Numbered from the stretch's first letter, positions 1-7,419 are shown. The stretch: 11,274 nt of DNA from JACTUA01 sp035506435 (GCA_035506435.1 DATJPK010000157.1:1-11274); one strand, 5' to 3'. A program made the numbers and translations. Notes: a model not told the origin generated them from the letters alone.

Positions 1-1
1 G

Positions 2-73
2 CCGTCGAAGGGGAAGGGATCCACGGCCCTCATCTACGCAGTCGAGGAGGAAGACTCCAAGGACAAGAAATAG
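2..73 (+). CDS. C-terminal tail of an unidentified upstream gene (partial)
   Basis: An open frame enters from the left edge and ends at TAG 71-73, giving the last 23 residues of a protein. The tail reads GKGSTALIYAVEEED followed by a charged, lysine-rich end (SKDKK). Codon choice (CTC, ATC, GAG, AAG) matches smc. The stop lies only 39 bases before the smc start, with no TATA-like element between, so this gene is probably the first visible member of an operon with smc and scpA. Too little is present to assign a family. Confidence 0.6.
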   Translation, partial: PSKGKGSTALIYAVEEEDSKDKK

Positions 74-112
74 GCGGTACCGGAGCCGGAACGACAGACC
101 ACGGGGCCTGCC

Positions 113-3100
113 TTGCATATCACCCAGATCGAGATAGATAACTTCAAGTCGTTCGGGCGAAAGACCACCATCCCCTTCTTCGAACACTTCACCGTCATCT
201 CGGGGCCGAACGGCTCCGGGAAGTCCAATATCATCGACGCCATCCTCTTTTCCCTCGCCCTCTCCAGCTCACGGACCCTCCGTGCCGAGAAGCTCACGGA
301 CCTCATCAACCTGAACTCGGGGAAGAACACCGCCGAGGTCGCCATCACCTTCTCGGACAACACCACCATCCGCCGCCGGATCCGGCGGACACCGCACGGC
401 TACTACAGCTACAATTACCTGAACAACCGGCTCTGCAAACAGACCGACATCACCGAGTTCCTCGCAAAGGTCGGGATCAAGCCCGAGGGGTACAACGTCG
501 TGATGCAGGGCGACATCACCCGGATCATGGAGATGTCCGACACCGAGCGCCGGAGGATCCTCGACGAGATCGCGGGAGTTGCCGAGTTCGACTCCAAGAA
601 GGATGCCGCCCTCCGGGAGCTCGAGGTGGTGAGGGAGCGGATCGACCGGGAGGAGCTGATGCTCCACGAGCTCGACACCCGCCTCTCGGAACTCGAGGCC
701 GAGCGGGACCGGGCGGTGGAGTACCGGGTCCTCCTCGATAAGATCCACCACTTCGAGGGCTGCCGGTCGGCGGCCGAGCTCCGCGAGAAGGAGAAGGAGC
801 TCCTCACCCTGCGGGAGGCAGCCGGGGACCAGGGGAAGGCCCTCGAGAAGGCGAAAGGGGCCCTCGCCGACATCGCGGGGACCATAGAGAAGCTGAACGG
901 GGAGGTCGCGGAGCTCGACGGCAAGATCAACGAGAAGAGCGGCCCCGAGTATCTCGGGCTCGTCTCCACCCTCGAGGCCGAGAAAGGGAAGATCACCCTC
1001 GCGGAACAGACCATCGAGCGCCTGGGGAAGGAGAAGGAGGGGAACCTGGAGGAGATCAACCGGATCTACCTCGACCAGAAGCGGGCCGAAACAAAGGTGA
1101 CCGAGTGCACCCAGTCGGTCCGCACCCTCTCCATCGACCGGGCGAACCTCGCGATGGAGGCGGGGACCCTCAAGGGGAAGTTCGATGTCATGGACCGGGA
1201 CGTGAAGTCCCGGACGGCGAACGCCGAGAGCTCCCGGGACCGGCTCTTCGGGCTCATGGAGGAGGTCGAGAAGAAGAAGGCGGCCAGGGCCGAGGTCATC
1301 CATAAAAAGGACCTCATCATCGAGAAGACCCGGGGCCGCTCCTCCGAGCGGGAACGGCTCCAGCGGGAGGTGGAGGCAGCCGAGGCCGAGATGGCCGAGA
1401 AGGACCGGCAGGTCGCCGAGTGCGGGACCTCCACTGCCGACCGGGAGGCCGAGAAACAGGGCCTCGACCGGGAGCTCGCCGCCGCCGAGGGGAAGCTCTT
1501 CGCCCTCCGTGCCGAGTCCCAGCGGCTCGAGACCGAGGGGCGGGCAAAGGAACGGGAGCTGGCCCGGCTCGAGGCACAGCAGCAGGGGTCAGGTGAGGGC
1601 ACGGAACGGGGCCTCGAGGTCGTGAAGGGCCTCGACGGGGTTCACGGTACCATCCGCGAGCTCGGGAAGGCCGACCAGGAGTACGCCGTCGCCCTCTCGG
1701 TCGCTGCAGGCGGCCGGATCCGGAACATTGTCGTGGACAACGACAGGGTCGCCGCTGATGCCATCACCCTCCTCAAGGAACAGAAGCTCGGCAGGTTCAC
1801 CTTCCTGCCCCTGAAGAACCTGAAGCAGGTGAACCTCCCGCCGCTCGAGGCAAGGCCGGGCGTCATCGACTACGCCGTGAACCTGATCAAGTACGATCCC
1901 GTGTACGCTCCCGCGTTCCGGATCGTCTTCGGGCGCACCGTCGTAATGGACACCCTCGACCGGGCACGGAAGCTCCTCGGGAAGTACCGGATGGTGACCC
2001 TTGAAGGGGAACTCCTCGAGGAGAGCGGGGCGATGACCGGCGGGTCCCTGAAGAAGGTGAAGGGCTTCGGGATCGCCGCGGACGACGACATCGCGAGGCT
2101 CCGGGCCGATCTCCAGGGGCTTGCCATCGAGGCCGAGGAGGTGAAGCAGGCCATCGCAAAGGGCGAGGAGGTGACGGGCGCCCTCCGGGGGAGGCGGACG
2201 ACCCTCGACGAGGAGATGGCCCGGTTCCGGATCCTTGCCGAGGAGTATGGCAAGCGCCGCGACGCCCTTACCGAGGAGCGGGCAGTGGCCGCCGCCGGCG
2301 TGAGAAAGATCGACGAGGAGACCGGCGGCGGAGGGCAGGAGCTCGCCGCCTGCGAGGTGGAGCTCGACGGGATGACCGGTGAGATCAACCGGGTCGCGGC
2401 CGAGGTCGAGGAGCTGAAGAAGACCCTCGATGACGATGCCCTCCCGGGGATCGTAGCAGAGATGGAGCGGCTGCGCACCGAGACCGACGAGGTGGAGAAG
2501 CGGCTCCGGAACAAGGACGGGGAGATCGCGGGGGTCCAGCAGGAGCGGTCCTATTTCACGAAGCGGGTCGAGGAGCTTACAGCCGATAAGGACCGGGTGG
2601 CCGCCAAGAACAAGGAGATCGAGGGAACCGTCGCCGCTTCGAAGGAGGAGATCGCAACGGCAAAGGAGACCATCGTGTCCCTCGACGCCCGCCTGTCGTC
2701 GTTTTCGAGCGAGCTTGCCGATCTCCGTTCTGCCCGCGACTCCCTCACCGAGAAGGTCCGGACCGTCGAGCGAAAGCGGGTTGACCGGGAAGCGGCCATC
2801 GAGAAGGTCACGCTCCAGATCTCCGCCCTCGTTGAGAAGGAAACGGCCCTGACGGCTGCCCTCGAAGGCCTCAGGGTCCAGGCCGCGGGGATCGAGACCG
2901 AGCTTTCCCTGAAAGAGATCGAGGACGGCCTTGCCGAGGCAAAGAAGGGCGTGGAGGGCATGGGCGCGGTGAACATGCTCGCCATCGAGGAGTACGAGCG
3001 GACTACGGCGAGGGCGAAGGAGCGGAAGGAGCGCAAGGAGGTCCTCTCGAAGGAGCGGGCGAGCATCCTCGAGCGCATCGAGCAGTACGAGAAGATGAAG

Positions 3101-3553
3101 TTCAGCGCCTTCCAGACCGCGTTCACGGCAATCGACGGGAACTTCCGGGAGATCTTCGCCCGCCTTACCCGGGGGAGCGGCCACCTCGTGCTCGAGAACG
3201 AGGAGGACCCCTTCGCGGGCGGGCTCACCTTTGCCGTCCAGCCCCGGGACAAGAAGGTCCACCTCCTCTCGGCCCTCTCCGGCGGCGAGAAGTCGCTCAC
3301 AACCCTCGCCTTCATCTTCTCCATCCAGAAGTACCTCCCGGCGCCCTTCTACGCCCTCGACGAGGTCGACATGTTCCTCGACGGGTACAACGTCGAACAG
3401 ATCGCGAACATGATCCGGGAGCTCGCCGCGAACGCCCAGTTCGTCATCGTCTCTCTCCGGAAGCCCATGATAGACTGCGCCGACCGGATCGTGGGTGTTA
3501 CCCTCCGGGAGGACAAGTCCACCCTCGTCACCGGGGTGAAGGCCAGTGGGTGA
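113..3553 (+). CDS. smc: Chromosome segregation/condensation ATPase SMC
   Basis: SMC is a dimeric ABC-type ATPase that entraps and organises chromosomal DNA with the kleisin ScpA. The 1146-residue length is normal for the family. Visible parts in order: N-terminal head with Walker A GPNGSGKS (31-38) and Q-loop glutamine 132 (VVMQGDI); first long charged coiled-coil arm (about 160-495); hinge (about 500-653, with AAGGRIRNIVVDN and ESGAMTGGS); second coiled-coil arm to about 990; C-terminal head with ABC signature LSGGEKS (1055-1061) and Walker B ending in D1083-E1084 (FYALDEVD). The start is TTG at 113: the same frame is closed by TAG at 71 and has no ATG, GTG or other TTG between, and MHITQIEIDNFKSFG matches typical SMC N-termini. 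No clear Shine-Dalgarno is visible, so expression may rely on coupling to the upstream gene. The final codons lie within a duplicated segment shared with the scpA start. Identification is secure. Confidence 0.97.
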   Translation: MHITQIEIDNFKSFGRKTTIPFFEHFTVISGPNGSGKSNIIDAILFSLALSSSRTLRAEKLTDLINLNSGKNTAEVAITFSDNTTIRRRIRRTPHGYYSYNYLNNRLCKQTDITEFLAKVGIKPEGYNVVMQGDITRIMEMSDTERRRILDEIAGVAEFDSKKDAALRELEVVRERIDREELMLHELDTRLSELEAERDRAVEYRVLLDKIHHFEGCRSAAELREKEKELLTLREAAGDQGKALEKAKGALADIAGTIEKLNGEVAELDGKINEKSGPEYLGLVSTLEAEKGKITLAEQTIERLGKEKEGNLEEINRIYLDQKRAETKVTECTQSVRTLSIDRANLAMEAGTLKGKFDVMDRDVKSRTANAESSRDRLFGLMEEVEKKKAARAEVIHKKDLIIEKTRGRSSERERLQREVEAAEAEMAEKDRQVAECGTSTADREAEKQGLDRELAAAEGKLFALRAESQRLETEGRAKERELARLEAQQQGSGEGTERGLEVVKGLDGVHGTIRELGKADQEYAVALSVAAGGRIRNIVVDNDRVAADAITLLKEQKLGRFTFLPLKNLKQVNLPPLEARPGVIDYAVNLIKYDPVYAPAFRIVFGRTVVMDTLDRARKLLGKYRMVTLEGELLEESGAMTGGSLKKVKGFGIAADDDIARLRADLQGLAIEAEEVKQAIAKGEEVTGALRGRRTTLDEEMARFRILAEEYGKRRDALTEERAVAAAGVRKIDEETGGGGQELAACEVELDGMTGEINRVAAEVEELKKTLDDDALPGIVAEMERLRTETDEVEKRLRNKDGEIAGVQQERSYFTKRVEELTADKDRVAAKNKEIEGTVAASKEEIATAKETIVSLDARLSSFSSELADLRSARDSLTEKVRTVERKRVDREAAIEKVTLQISALVEKETALTAALEGLRVQAAGIETELSLKEIEDGLAEAKKGVEGMGAVNMLAIEEYERTTARAKERKERKEVLSKERASILERIEQYEKMKFSAFQTAFTAIDGNFREIFARLTRGSGHLVLENEEDPFAGGLTFAVQPRDKKVHLLSALSGGEKSLTTLAFIFSIQKYLPAPFYALDEVDMFLDGYNVEQIANMIRELAANAQFVIVSLRKPMIDCADRIVGVTLREDKSTLVTGVKASG

Positions 3554-3617
3554 GATTCCGGCAGGTCACGGCTGGACGTCACCGGGGGTGAAGGCCGGTG
3601 GGTGAGGCGCCGGCAGG
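3527..3617 (+). repeat. Imperfect tandem duplication spanning the smc stop and scpA start
   Basis: Copy 1 is 3527-3565 and copy 2 is 3578-3617, at a period of about 51-52 bases. Both contain GTCACCGGGG(G)TGAAGGCC followed by GTGGGTGAG and CCGGCAGG. By eye there are four substitutions and one extra G in copy 2. Copy 1 holds the functional end of smc (GVKASG then TGA). Copy 2 holds the functional Shine-Dalgarno and GTG start of scpA (MGEAPAG). In copy 1, GTG 3546 opens a short frame MGEIPAG, resembling the ScpA N-terminus; the same frame ends in copy 2 as GVKAGG-stop, resembling the SMC C-terminus. The extra G puts this frame out of register with scpA. Confidence 0.85.
3584..3591 (+). promoter_or_regulatory. 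Ribosome binding site of scpA
   Basis: GGGGGTGA lies six bases before the GTG at 3598 and complements the 16S 3' end (ATCACCTCCT) seen at 9653-9662. It decides the start: the alternative in-frame GTG at 3628 has only GGAG directly abutting it. Confidence 0.7.
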
Positions 3618-4422
3618 CCCTTCCGGAGTGACGACCCCGGAGGAGGAACCGGTCGAGATCCTGGTCGGCCTCGCCGAGCGGGGGGAGATAGACCCCTGGA
3701 ACATCGACATCCTTGAGGTAACCGACCGGTTCCTCGGCGAGCTCGACCGGCTCCGGCAGCTCGATCTCCGGATCTCGGGGAGGACTCTCTTCTATGCAGC
3801 GACCCTCCTGCGCCTGAAGTCCGAGTTCCTGGTCGAGCCCGAGGAGGGCCCGGAAGAAGAAGATCTCTTCGAGGAGGAACCCGAGGGCTTCGACATCCAC
3901 GAATACCTCGGCCCAATCGAGCGGCTCGAGCGGGAAATCCGCAGGCGCATAGAGCGGAAGAACCTCCGCACCCGGCCGGTCACCCTCTACGAGCTCATAC
4001 GGATGCTCCGGACAGCCGAGCGCGAGGAGCACCGCCGCCGCAGGACGCGCACGGTCACCCCGGAATTCATCCCCGAGACCGAGGACGTGGTCTCGGTCGC
4101 GCACGACGAGGGGTACCAGGAGACCGCGGGCGACGTGTGGAAACGATGGGAGGACCTCTGTTCTTCGAAGGAGCAAATCACCCTCGGGGAGCTCTGCCAG
4201 ACTCTGGACCGGCGGATCGCGGACGTGTATATCCCCCTTTTATTCCTGAACCTCGACGGGAAACTGGAAATATCGCAGGAGACGTTCTTCGAGGAAGTGT
4301 TCATCCGGAAGGTTCCGGAGGGGATGCAGGAGAAGGTGGAGGGGACGACGCCGGAGGAGGCACCGGGGAGCGTGCCGGAAGACGGGGGGAAGAGGAAGAA
4401 GCGGAAGAAGGAGGCGGAGTGA
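3598..4422 (+). CDS. scpA: Segregation and condensation protein ScpA (kleisin subunit)
   Basis: ScpA is the kleisin that bridges the two SMC heads. The 274-residue product shows the family's N-terminal pattern, PVEILVGLAERGEIDPWNIDILEVT (about 18-42), then a helix of the 'LLRLKSEFLVEP' type (about 69-81). An acidic linker rich in Glu follows, then an Arg/Glu helical region, and a C-terminal winged-helix segment (ITLGELCQTLDRRIADVYIPLLFLNLDGKLEI, about 195-230) that would contact the SMC head. It ends in an acidic stretch and a lysine/arginine tail (KRKKRKK). The GTG start is chosen for its strong Shine-Dalgarno; GTG 3628 is the alternative and would remove 10 residues. It lies 44 bases after smc, same strand and codon style, so co-transcription is likely. 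No scpB follows; the next gene is convergent. Confidence 0.92.
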   Translation: MGEAPAGPSGVTTPEEEPVEILVGLAERGEIDPWNIDILEVTDRFLGELDRLRQLDLRISGRTLFYAATLLRLKSEFLVEPEEGPEEEDLFEEEPEGFDIHEYLGPIERLEREIRRRIERKNLRTRPVTLYELIRMLRTAEREEHRRRRTRTVTPEFIPETEDVVSVAHDEGYQETAGDVWKRWEDLCSSKEQITLGELCQTLDRRIADVYIPLLFLNLDGKLEISQETFFEEVFIRKVPEGMQEKVEGTTPEEAPGSVPEDGGKRKKRKKEAE

Positions 4423-4463
4423 GGGGGATCCGGCACCCACGCTCCTTCGAATCTTCCCTGCTC

Positions 4464-5663
4464 CTAAGTCTTTTTGAACGCCTCCTTCGCCATCGCGACC
4501 CGCTTCTCCAGGTCAGGTCCTTCGAGTTCTTCCACGACTGATTCGAGGATGGTCGGGATATCGAGGTGCTGGGGGCATTTTTCAACACACTCTCCGCACT
4601 GCACACACAGGGAGGCAAATTCCGGCTCCCCGAGGGCGACGGCACCGCCCAGCCGGGCCGCATACATGAATTTTTCCCCCTCGGGATTGTCGACCAGGTG
4701 CAGGTTGTTGTACTCCTCGAAACAGAGGGGAATATTCACCCCCGATGGGCAGGGCATGCAGTACCTGCAGCCGGTGCAGGCCACCTTCATCAGTTCGCGG
4801 TACTTCTTCTCCACCCTTTGAACGAGCTGCAGTTCCGCCTTCGTCAGCGAATTCGGGTATGCTTCCCCTGCCACCCTGAGGTTCTCCCGGATATGCATCT
4901 CGTCGTTCATCCCGGAGAGGACGACCGTGACCTCGGGATGGTTCCATACCCAGCGGAGAGCCCATTCTGCAGGAGTCCTCTTCGTCGGGGCTTCGTCCCA
5001 GATCTCCTGAATCGCGGGAGGCATGGTTTTCGTGAGGTTCCCTCCCCGGAGTGGCTCCATGATGATGACCCCAAGCCCCCGGGAGGCGGCGTATTTCAGG
5101 CCCCTGGTCCCTGCCTGGTTCTGTTCGTCGAGGAAGTTGTACTGGATCTGGCAGAAGTCCCAGGGATAGGCGTCCACTATCCGCATGAAATCATCACCCG
5201 CGCCGTGGAAGGAAAAACCCGCGTTCCCGATGCGGCCGTCTGCCCTGGCCCTATCAAGGAAATCAGCCACACCCAGGTTTTCAACCTTGTCCCAGAGGTC
5301 GCCGACGAGGGCATGGACGAGGTAATAGTCGATGTGATCTGTGTTCAGTTTCTCCAGCTGGGCATGCAGGTACCCGTCCATGTCCTCCCGGCTCTCTATG
5401 AGCCAGGAAGGGAGTTTTGTGGCGAGTCTGACCTTCTCACGGTATCCATCGGCAAGAGCGCGGCCCAGGAAAGGCTCGCTCTGTCCCAGGTGATAGGGCC
5501 AGGCCGTATCGACATAGTTTATCCCGTGATCGATGGCATACCGTACCTGCTTCGTGGCCCGTTCTTCATCGATGGAGCCGTCCGCCTTCACGGCAAGACG
5601 CATGCACCCGAAACCAAGGATGGAAAGCTCGTCGCCCGTCTTGGGAATTTTCCTGTATAACAT
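4464..5663 (-). CDS. Aldo/keto reductase family protein with C-terminal 4Fe-4S motifs
   Basis: A 399-residue oxidoreductase of the COG1453-like type. The (beta/alpha)8 reductase domain covers about 1-290. The usual catalytic tetrad can be placed at D52, Y57 (NYVDTAWPY), K83 (LATKLP) and H117 (YYLVHAL). From about 292 there are two cysteine clusters: C296-x2-C299-x2-C302-x2-C305-P and C353-x2-C356-x2-C359-x3-C363-P. The second is a classical 4Fe-4S ferredoxin motif, so electrons probably pass between NAD(P)H chemistry and ferredoxin-like carriers. Substrate unknown. The start is supported by GGTGA (complement of 5670-5674) six bases before ATG. It is the last gene of the minus-strand set, 44 bases after the flavodoxin-like gene. 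A TATA-like TTATACAT in that gap might give an internal promoter, but it sits too close to the start to be convincing. Codon use is more mixed than in smc/scpA. Confidence 0.9.
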   Translation of the reverse strand: MLYRKIPKTGDELSILGFGCMRLAVKADGSIDEERATKQVRYAIDHGINYVDTAWPYHLGQSEPFLGRALADGYREKVRLATKLPSWLIESREDMDGYLHAQLEKLNTDHIDYYLVHALVGDLWDKVENLGVADFLDRARADGRIGNAGFSFHGAGDDFMRIVDAYPWDFCQIQYNFLDEQNQAGTRGLKYAASRGLGVIIMEPLRGGNLTKTMPPAIQEIWDEAPTKRTPAEWALRWVWNHPEVTVVLSGMNDEMHIRENLRVAGEAYPNSLTKAELQLVQRVEKKYRELMKVACTGCRYCMPCPSGVNIPLCFEEYNNLHLVDNPEGEKFMYAARLGGAVALGEPEFASLCVQCGECVEKCPQHLDIPTILESVVEELEGPDLEKRVAMAKEAFKKT

Positions 5664-5707
5664 TATCCTTCACCGTTTGTCCACACAATGTATAATCCAC
5701 GGCATTT

Positions 5708-6268
5708 TCAGAGGAGACCGAATCGTGAAGCCTGCGTCTTCATCCCGATCTCACGCAGCCACGCGGATACCTCATCCTGCGCACTTTTCACGTCGCCGCC
5801 CCGGATAGCAAGACCGTCCAGGATGGTTGACCGCGGGCACTTCGTTCTGATATCCGTGACGCTTCGCCCCAGGCCGCTTCCCTCGTGCGTGCAGAACGGA
5901 ACGATGGTTTTTCCCGAGAAATCATATGCCTCCAGAAAGGTGAGCACCGGCATAGGCATCGTTCCCCACCAGTTGGGATAGCCGAGGAAAATGACATCAT
6001 AGGATGCCAGGGTTTCCAGATGGCCGACAAGCTTCGGCCTGGCATTCGTGCGCAGTTCCTCCCGTGCCACCTCGGTGGTTTCCGTATAATCCTCGGGATA
6101 CGGGTTCACCGGTTCGATGCGGAACAGGTCGCCTGCCGTCATTCCCTGGATCATCTTTGCTACTACTTCCGTGTTGCCGACAGGCAGGTTCACGATCCTT
6201 CCGCCGACATAGTTGTTCCCCGGGCGCGAAAAATACGCGACCATGCATTTTGAATCCTTTATCTTCAT
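5708..6268 (-). CDS. Flavodoxin-like FMN protein (Flavodoxin_4 type)
   Basis: The product (186 residues from the chosen start) has the features of long-insert flavodoxins seen beside aldo/keto reductases and cupins. The strand/phosphate-loop region reads MVAYFSRPGNNYVGG with GNTEVVAKMI soon after (about 9-40). The isoalloxazine-contact loop is FLGYPNWWGTMPMPV (94-108), and a later strand/loop is IVPFCTHEGSGLG (122-134). It should bind FMN and carry out one- or two-electron transfer in the cytoplasm; partner unknown. The ATG at 6268 is chosen because GGTGGTGA (complement of 6274-6281) sits five bases upstream. An in-frame ATG at 6283, directly abutting the cupin stop (TAGATG), would add five residues and has only a weaker GAGGG upstream. 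It lies between the cupin and the reductase on one strand, so it is probably translated from the same mRNA. Confidence 0.88.
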   Translation of the reverse strand: MKIKDSKCMVAYFSRPGNNYVGGRIVNLPVGNTEVVAKMIQGMTAGDLFRIEPVNPYPEDYTETTEVAREELRTNARPKLVGHLETLASYDVIFLGYPNWWGTMPMPVLTFLEAYDFSGKTIVPFCTHEGSGLGRSVTDIRTKCPRSTILDGLAIRGGDVKSAQDEVSAWLREIGMKTQASRFGLL

Positions 6269-6283
6269 GTTCTTCACCACCAT

Positions 6284-6730
6284 CTAAGTTCCCTCAGGCT
6301 CGTTTCGCAATCCCTGGTCGATTGCGGCATATTCTTCGTCAGTCACGGGTTCCAGCCACGCGGCGTCCCCCTGCTGTGCATTGGTACTTATCGCGATGTG
6401 GGTAAACCAGCTGTCCGGAGCGGCTCCGTGCCAGTGCTTCACGCCCGGGCGGACCGTAGCCACGTCCCCCGCATGAAGTACCCGGACCGGCTCGCCTTCG
6501 TCCTGGCAGTATCCCTTACCGCCGGTAACGAGCAGGATCTGGCCGCCCGGATGTCTGTGCCAGTTGTTTCGTGCGCCCGGTTCGAAGGTGACATTCCCTG
6601 TCGGGCAATGAAAGATGTCATCGGCAGGAACCAGCATGTAAAGCCACGCGGTCCCGATGAAATGGTCACTCGCTATTTTCTCCCCTCTCGGGAAGATTCC
6701 CTGTTGCGGTATAACATTTACCCTTTTCAT
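6284..6730 (-). CDS. Small single-domain cupin protein
   Basis: A 148-residue RmlC-like cupin. Motif 1 reads G52-x5-H58-x-H60-x3-Q64 (NNWHRHPGGQILLVTGG) and motif 2 reads GDVATVRPGVKHWHG with H99. H58, H60, Q64 and H99 would form the metal site, with Gln in the position often held by Glu. A WFTHIAI strand follows. Proteins of this type commonly stand next to aldo/keto reductases, flavodoxins or carboxymuconolactone decarboxylases in anaerobes (recalled, not searched); the reaction is not established. The ATG overlaps the stop of the upstream membrane-protein gene by four bases (ATGA) and is preceded by GGGAGAAGG, so translation is probably coupled. Its own TAG directly abuts the possible first ATG of the flavodoxin-like gene. 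Confidence 0.87.
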   Translation of the reverse strand: MKRVNVIPQQGIFPRGEKIASDHFIGTAWLYMLVPADDIFHCPTGNVTFEPGARNNWHRHPGGQILLVTGGKGYCQDEGEPVRVLHAGDVATVRPGVKHWHGAAPDSWFTHIAISTNAQQGDAAWLEPVTDEEYAAIDQGLRNEPEGT

Positions 6731-7272
6731 GGGGCCTTCTCCCTTTGCGCTTCATTGCGAACGGTAAATACATGGTATGCGACATTGTCCCAGGCATTGT
6801 GAATCGCTATGAAGAGCAGGAGCAGCGTGGCGGCCCCGACACCGAACAGCGACTCAGGCAATTGAGAGGAGACCATGAAGGAAGACCATGCAAGTCCAGC
6901 GTAGGCGGCCAATGGCAGCACAACATGGAACAGCCAGTCCTCCATCTCGGGATTGTATATTTTTTGCCTTCGTATGCGGAGGGGTATGATCCCGACGTAC
7001 ACCATTCCCATAAGGCCGATGATGCCCAGCAGTGTTGCAGGTATGCCGATCGTTTGCCATGGAGCAAGGAGAACCGCCGAGACAAGCAAAGTAACTCCGA
7101 AATGAACGATGGTCGGCGTCAAGAATGCGGCCCCTGCCTCCGCCGCGCCCTTGAAGGGCCTCTCGGCAAGGAGCGTCAGGACGATGAACGTCAGCCCGAT
7201 GAGGCCGGCTGCAGACGACCCGACCATGAAGAAGAAGCTGTCCCATCCGATGAGTTCAGCGATCATTGCCAT
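6727..7272 (-). CDS. Conserved-looking five-helix membrane protein of unknown function
   Basis: The 181-residue product has five hydrophobic segments: about 13-35 (FFFMVGSSAAGLIGLTFIVL), 53-71, 75-97, 114-134 and 141-158. Loops are short and the C-terminal tail is charged. An arginine-rich loop (RIRRQK, about 99-104) follows segment 3 and probably faces the cytoplasm. Polar residues buried in or near helices include W10/D11, H57, H116 and the H158-N159-W161-D162 group after segment 5. No catalytic motif or known transporter signature is recognised. It is the first gene of the minus-strand set and overlaps the cupin by ATGA. ATG at 7272 has AGGAG only three bases away; the ATG two codons later (7266) has a better nine-base spacing and may be the real start. 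Function unassigned. Confidence 0.75.
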   Translation of the reverse strand: MAMIAELIGWDSFFFMVGSSAAGLIGLTFIVLTLLAERPFKGAAEAGAAFLTPTIVHFGVTLLVSAVLLAPWQTIGIPATLLGIIGLMGMVYVGIIPLRIRRQKIYNPEMEDWLFHVVLPLAAYAGLAWSSFMVSSQLPESLFGVGAATLLLLFIAIHNAWDNVAYHVFTVRNEAQREKAP

Positions 7273-7310
7273 TATCTCCTGTCGTTCGTCCCTGATTTCC
7301 TGTATTGCAT
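7272..7310 (-). CDS. Possible 12-codon leader peptide before the redox cluster
   Basis: The complement reads ATG (7310) to TAA (7272), encoding MQYRKSGTNDRR. A full AGGAGG (complement of 7318-7323) sits seven bases upstream, a better ribosome site than that of the next gene. Its stop overlaps the membrane-protein start as TAATG, the classic arrangement for coupled translation. It could equally be chance in a purine-rich leader; nothing else supports expression. Confidence 0.35.
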   Translation of the reverse strand: MQYRKSGTNDRR

Positions 7311-7345
7311 CCTCCTTCCTCCTGCTTCATCGCCTGATGCAACAT

Positions 7346-7403
7346 GGTATACATTAAGAACCTAAGATATTTATATGATATACAAACAACTTTGTGATAT
7401 ACA
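7346..7403. promoter_or_regulatory. Divergent promoter/operator between redox cluster and hxlR-type gene
   Basis: An AT-rich island in otherwise GC-rich DNA. The complement of 7368-7375 reads TATAAATA, a good archaeal TATA box for the minus-strand genes (start expected near 7346). The plus strand of the same bases gives TTTATATG (7370-7377) for the regulator gene (start expected near 7400). TGATATACA occurs twice, at 7376-7384 and 7395-7403, 19 bases apart, with a related GTATAC palindrome at 7347-7352. The repeats overlap the TATA element and the expected plus-strand start, as autorepressor operators would. Transcription starts are predicted from TATA spacing, not observed. Confidence 0.6.
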
Positions 7404-7419
7404 GACATAGTTGATACTA

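Noticed and set aside
269..3324. Long reading frames antisense to smc (up to 557 residues)
   Set aside because: They mirror the GC-rich codon pattern of smc, have low-complexity Leu/Arg/Ser-rich products with no family features, and smc on the other strand is certain.
4423..4475. Terminator between convergent scpA and the reductase gene
   Set aside because: Only a single T5 run (4470-4474) inside the reductase end and no convincing hairpin; too weak to call in either direction.
4566..5660. 364-residue plus-strand frame opposite the aldo/keto reductase
   Set aside because: It is a shadow of the reductase gene, whose catalytic tetrad and Fe-S cysteines leave no doubt about strand and frame.
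5688..5697. TATA-like element between the flavodoxin-like and reductase genes
   Set aside because: The expected transcription start would fall inside the Shine-Dalgarno of the reductase gene, so a separate promoter is doubtful.
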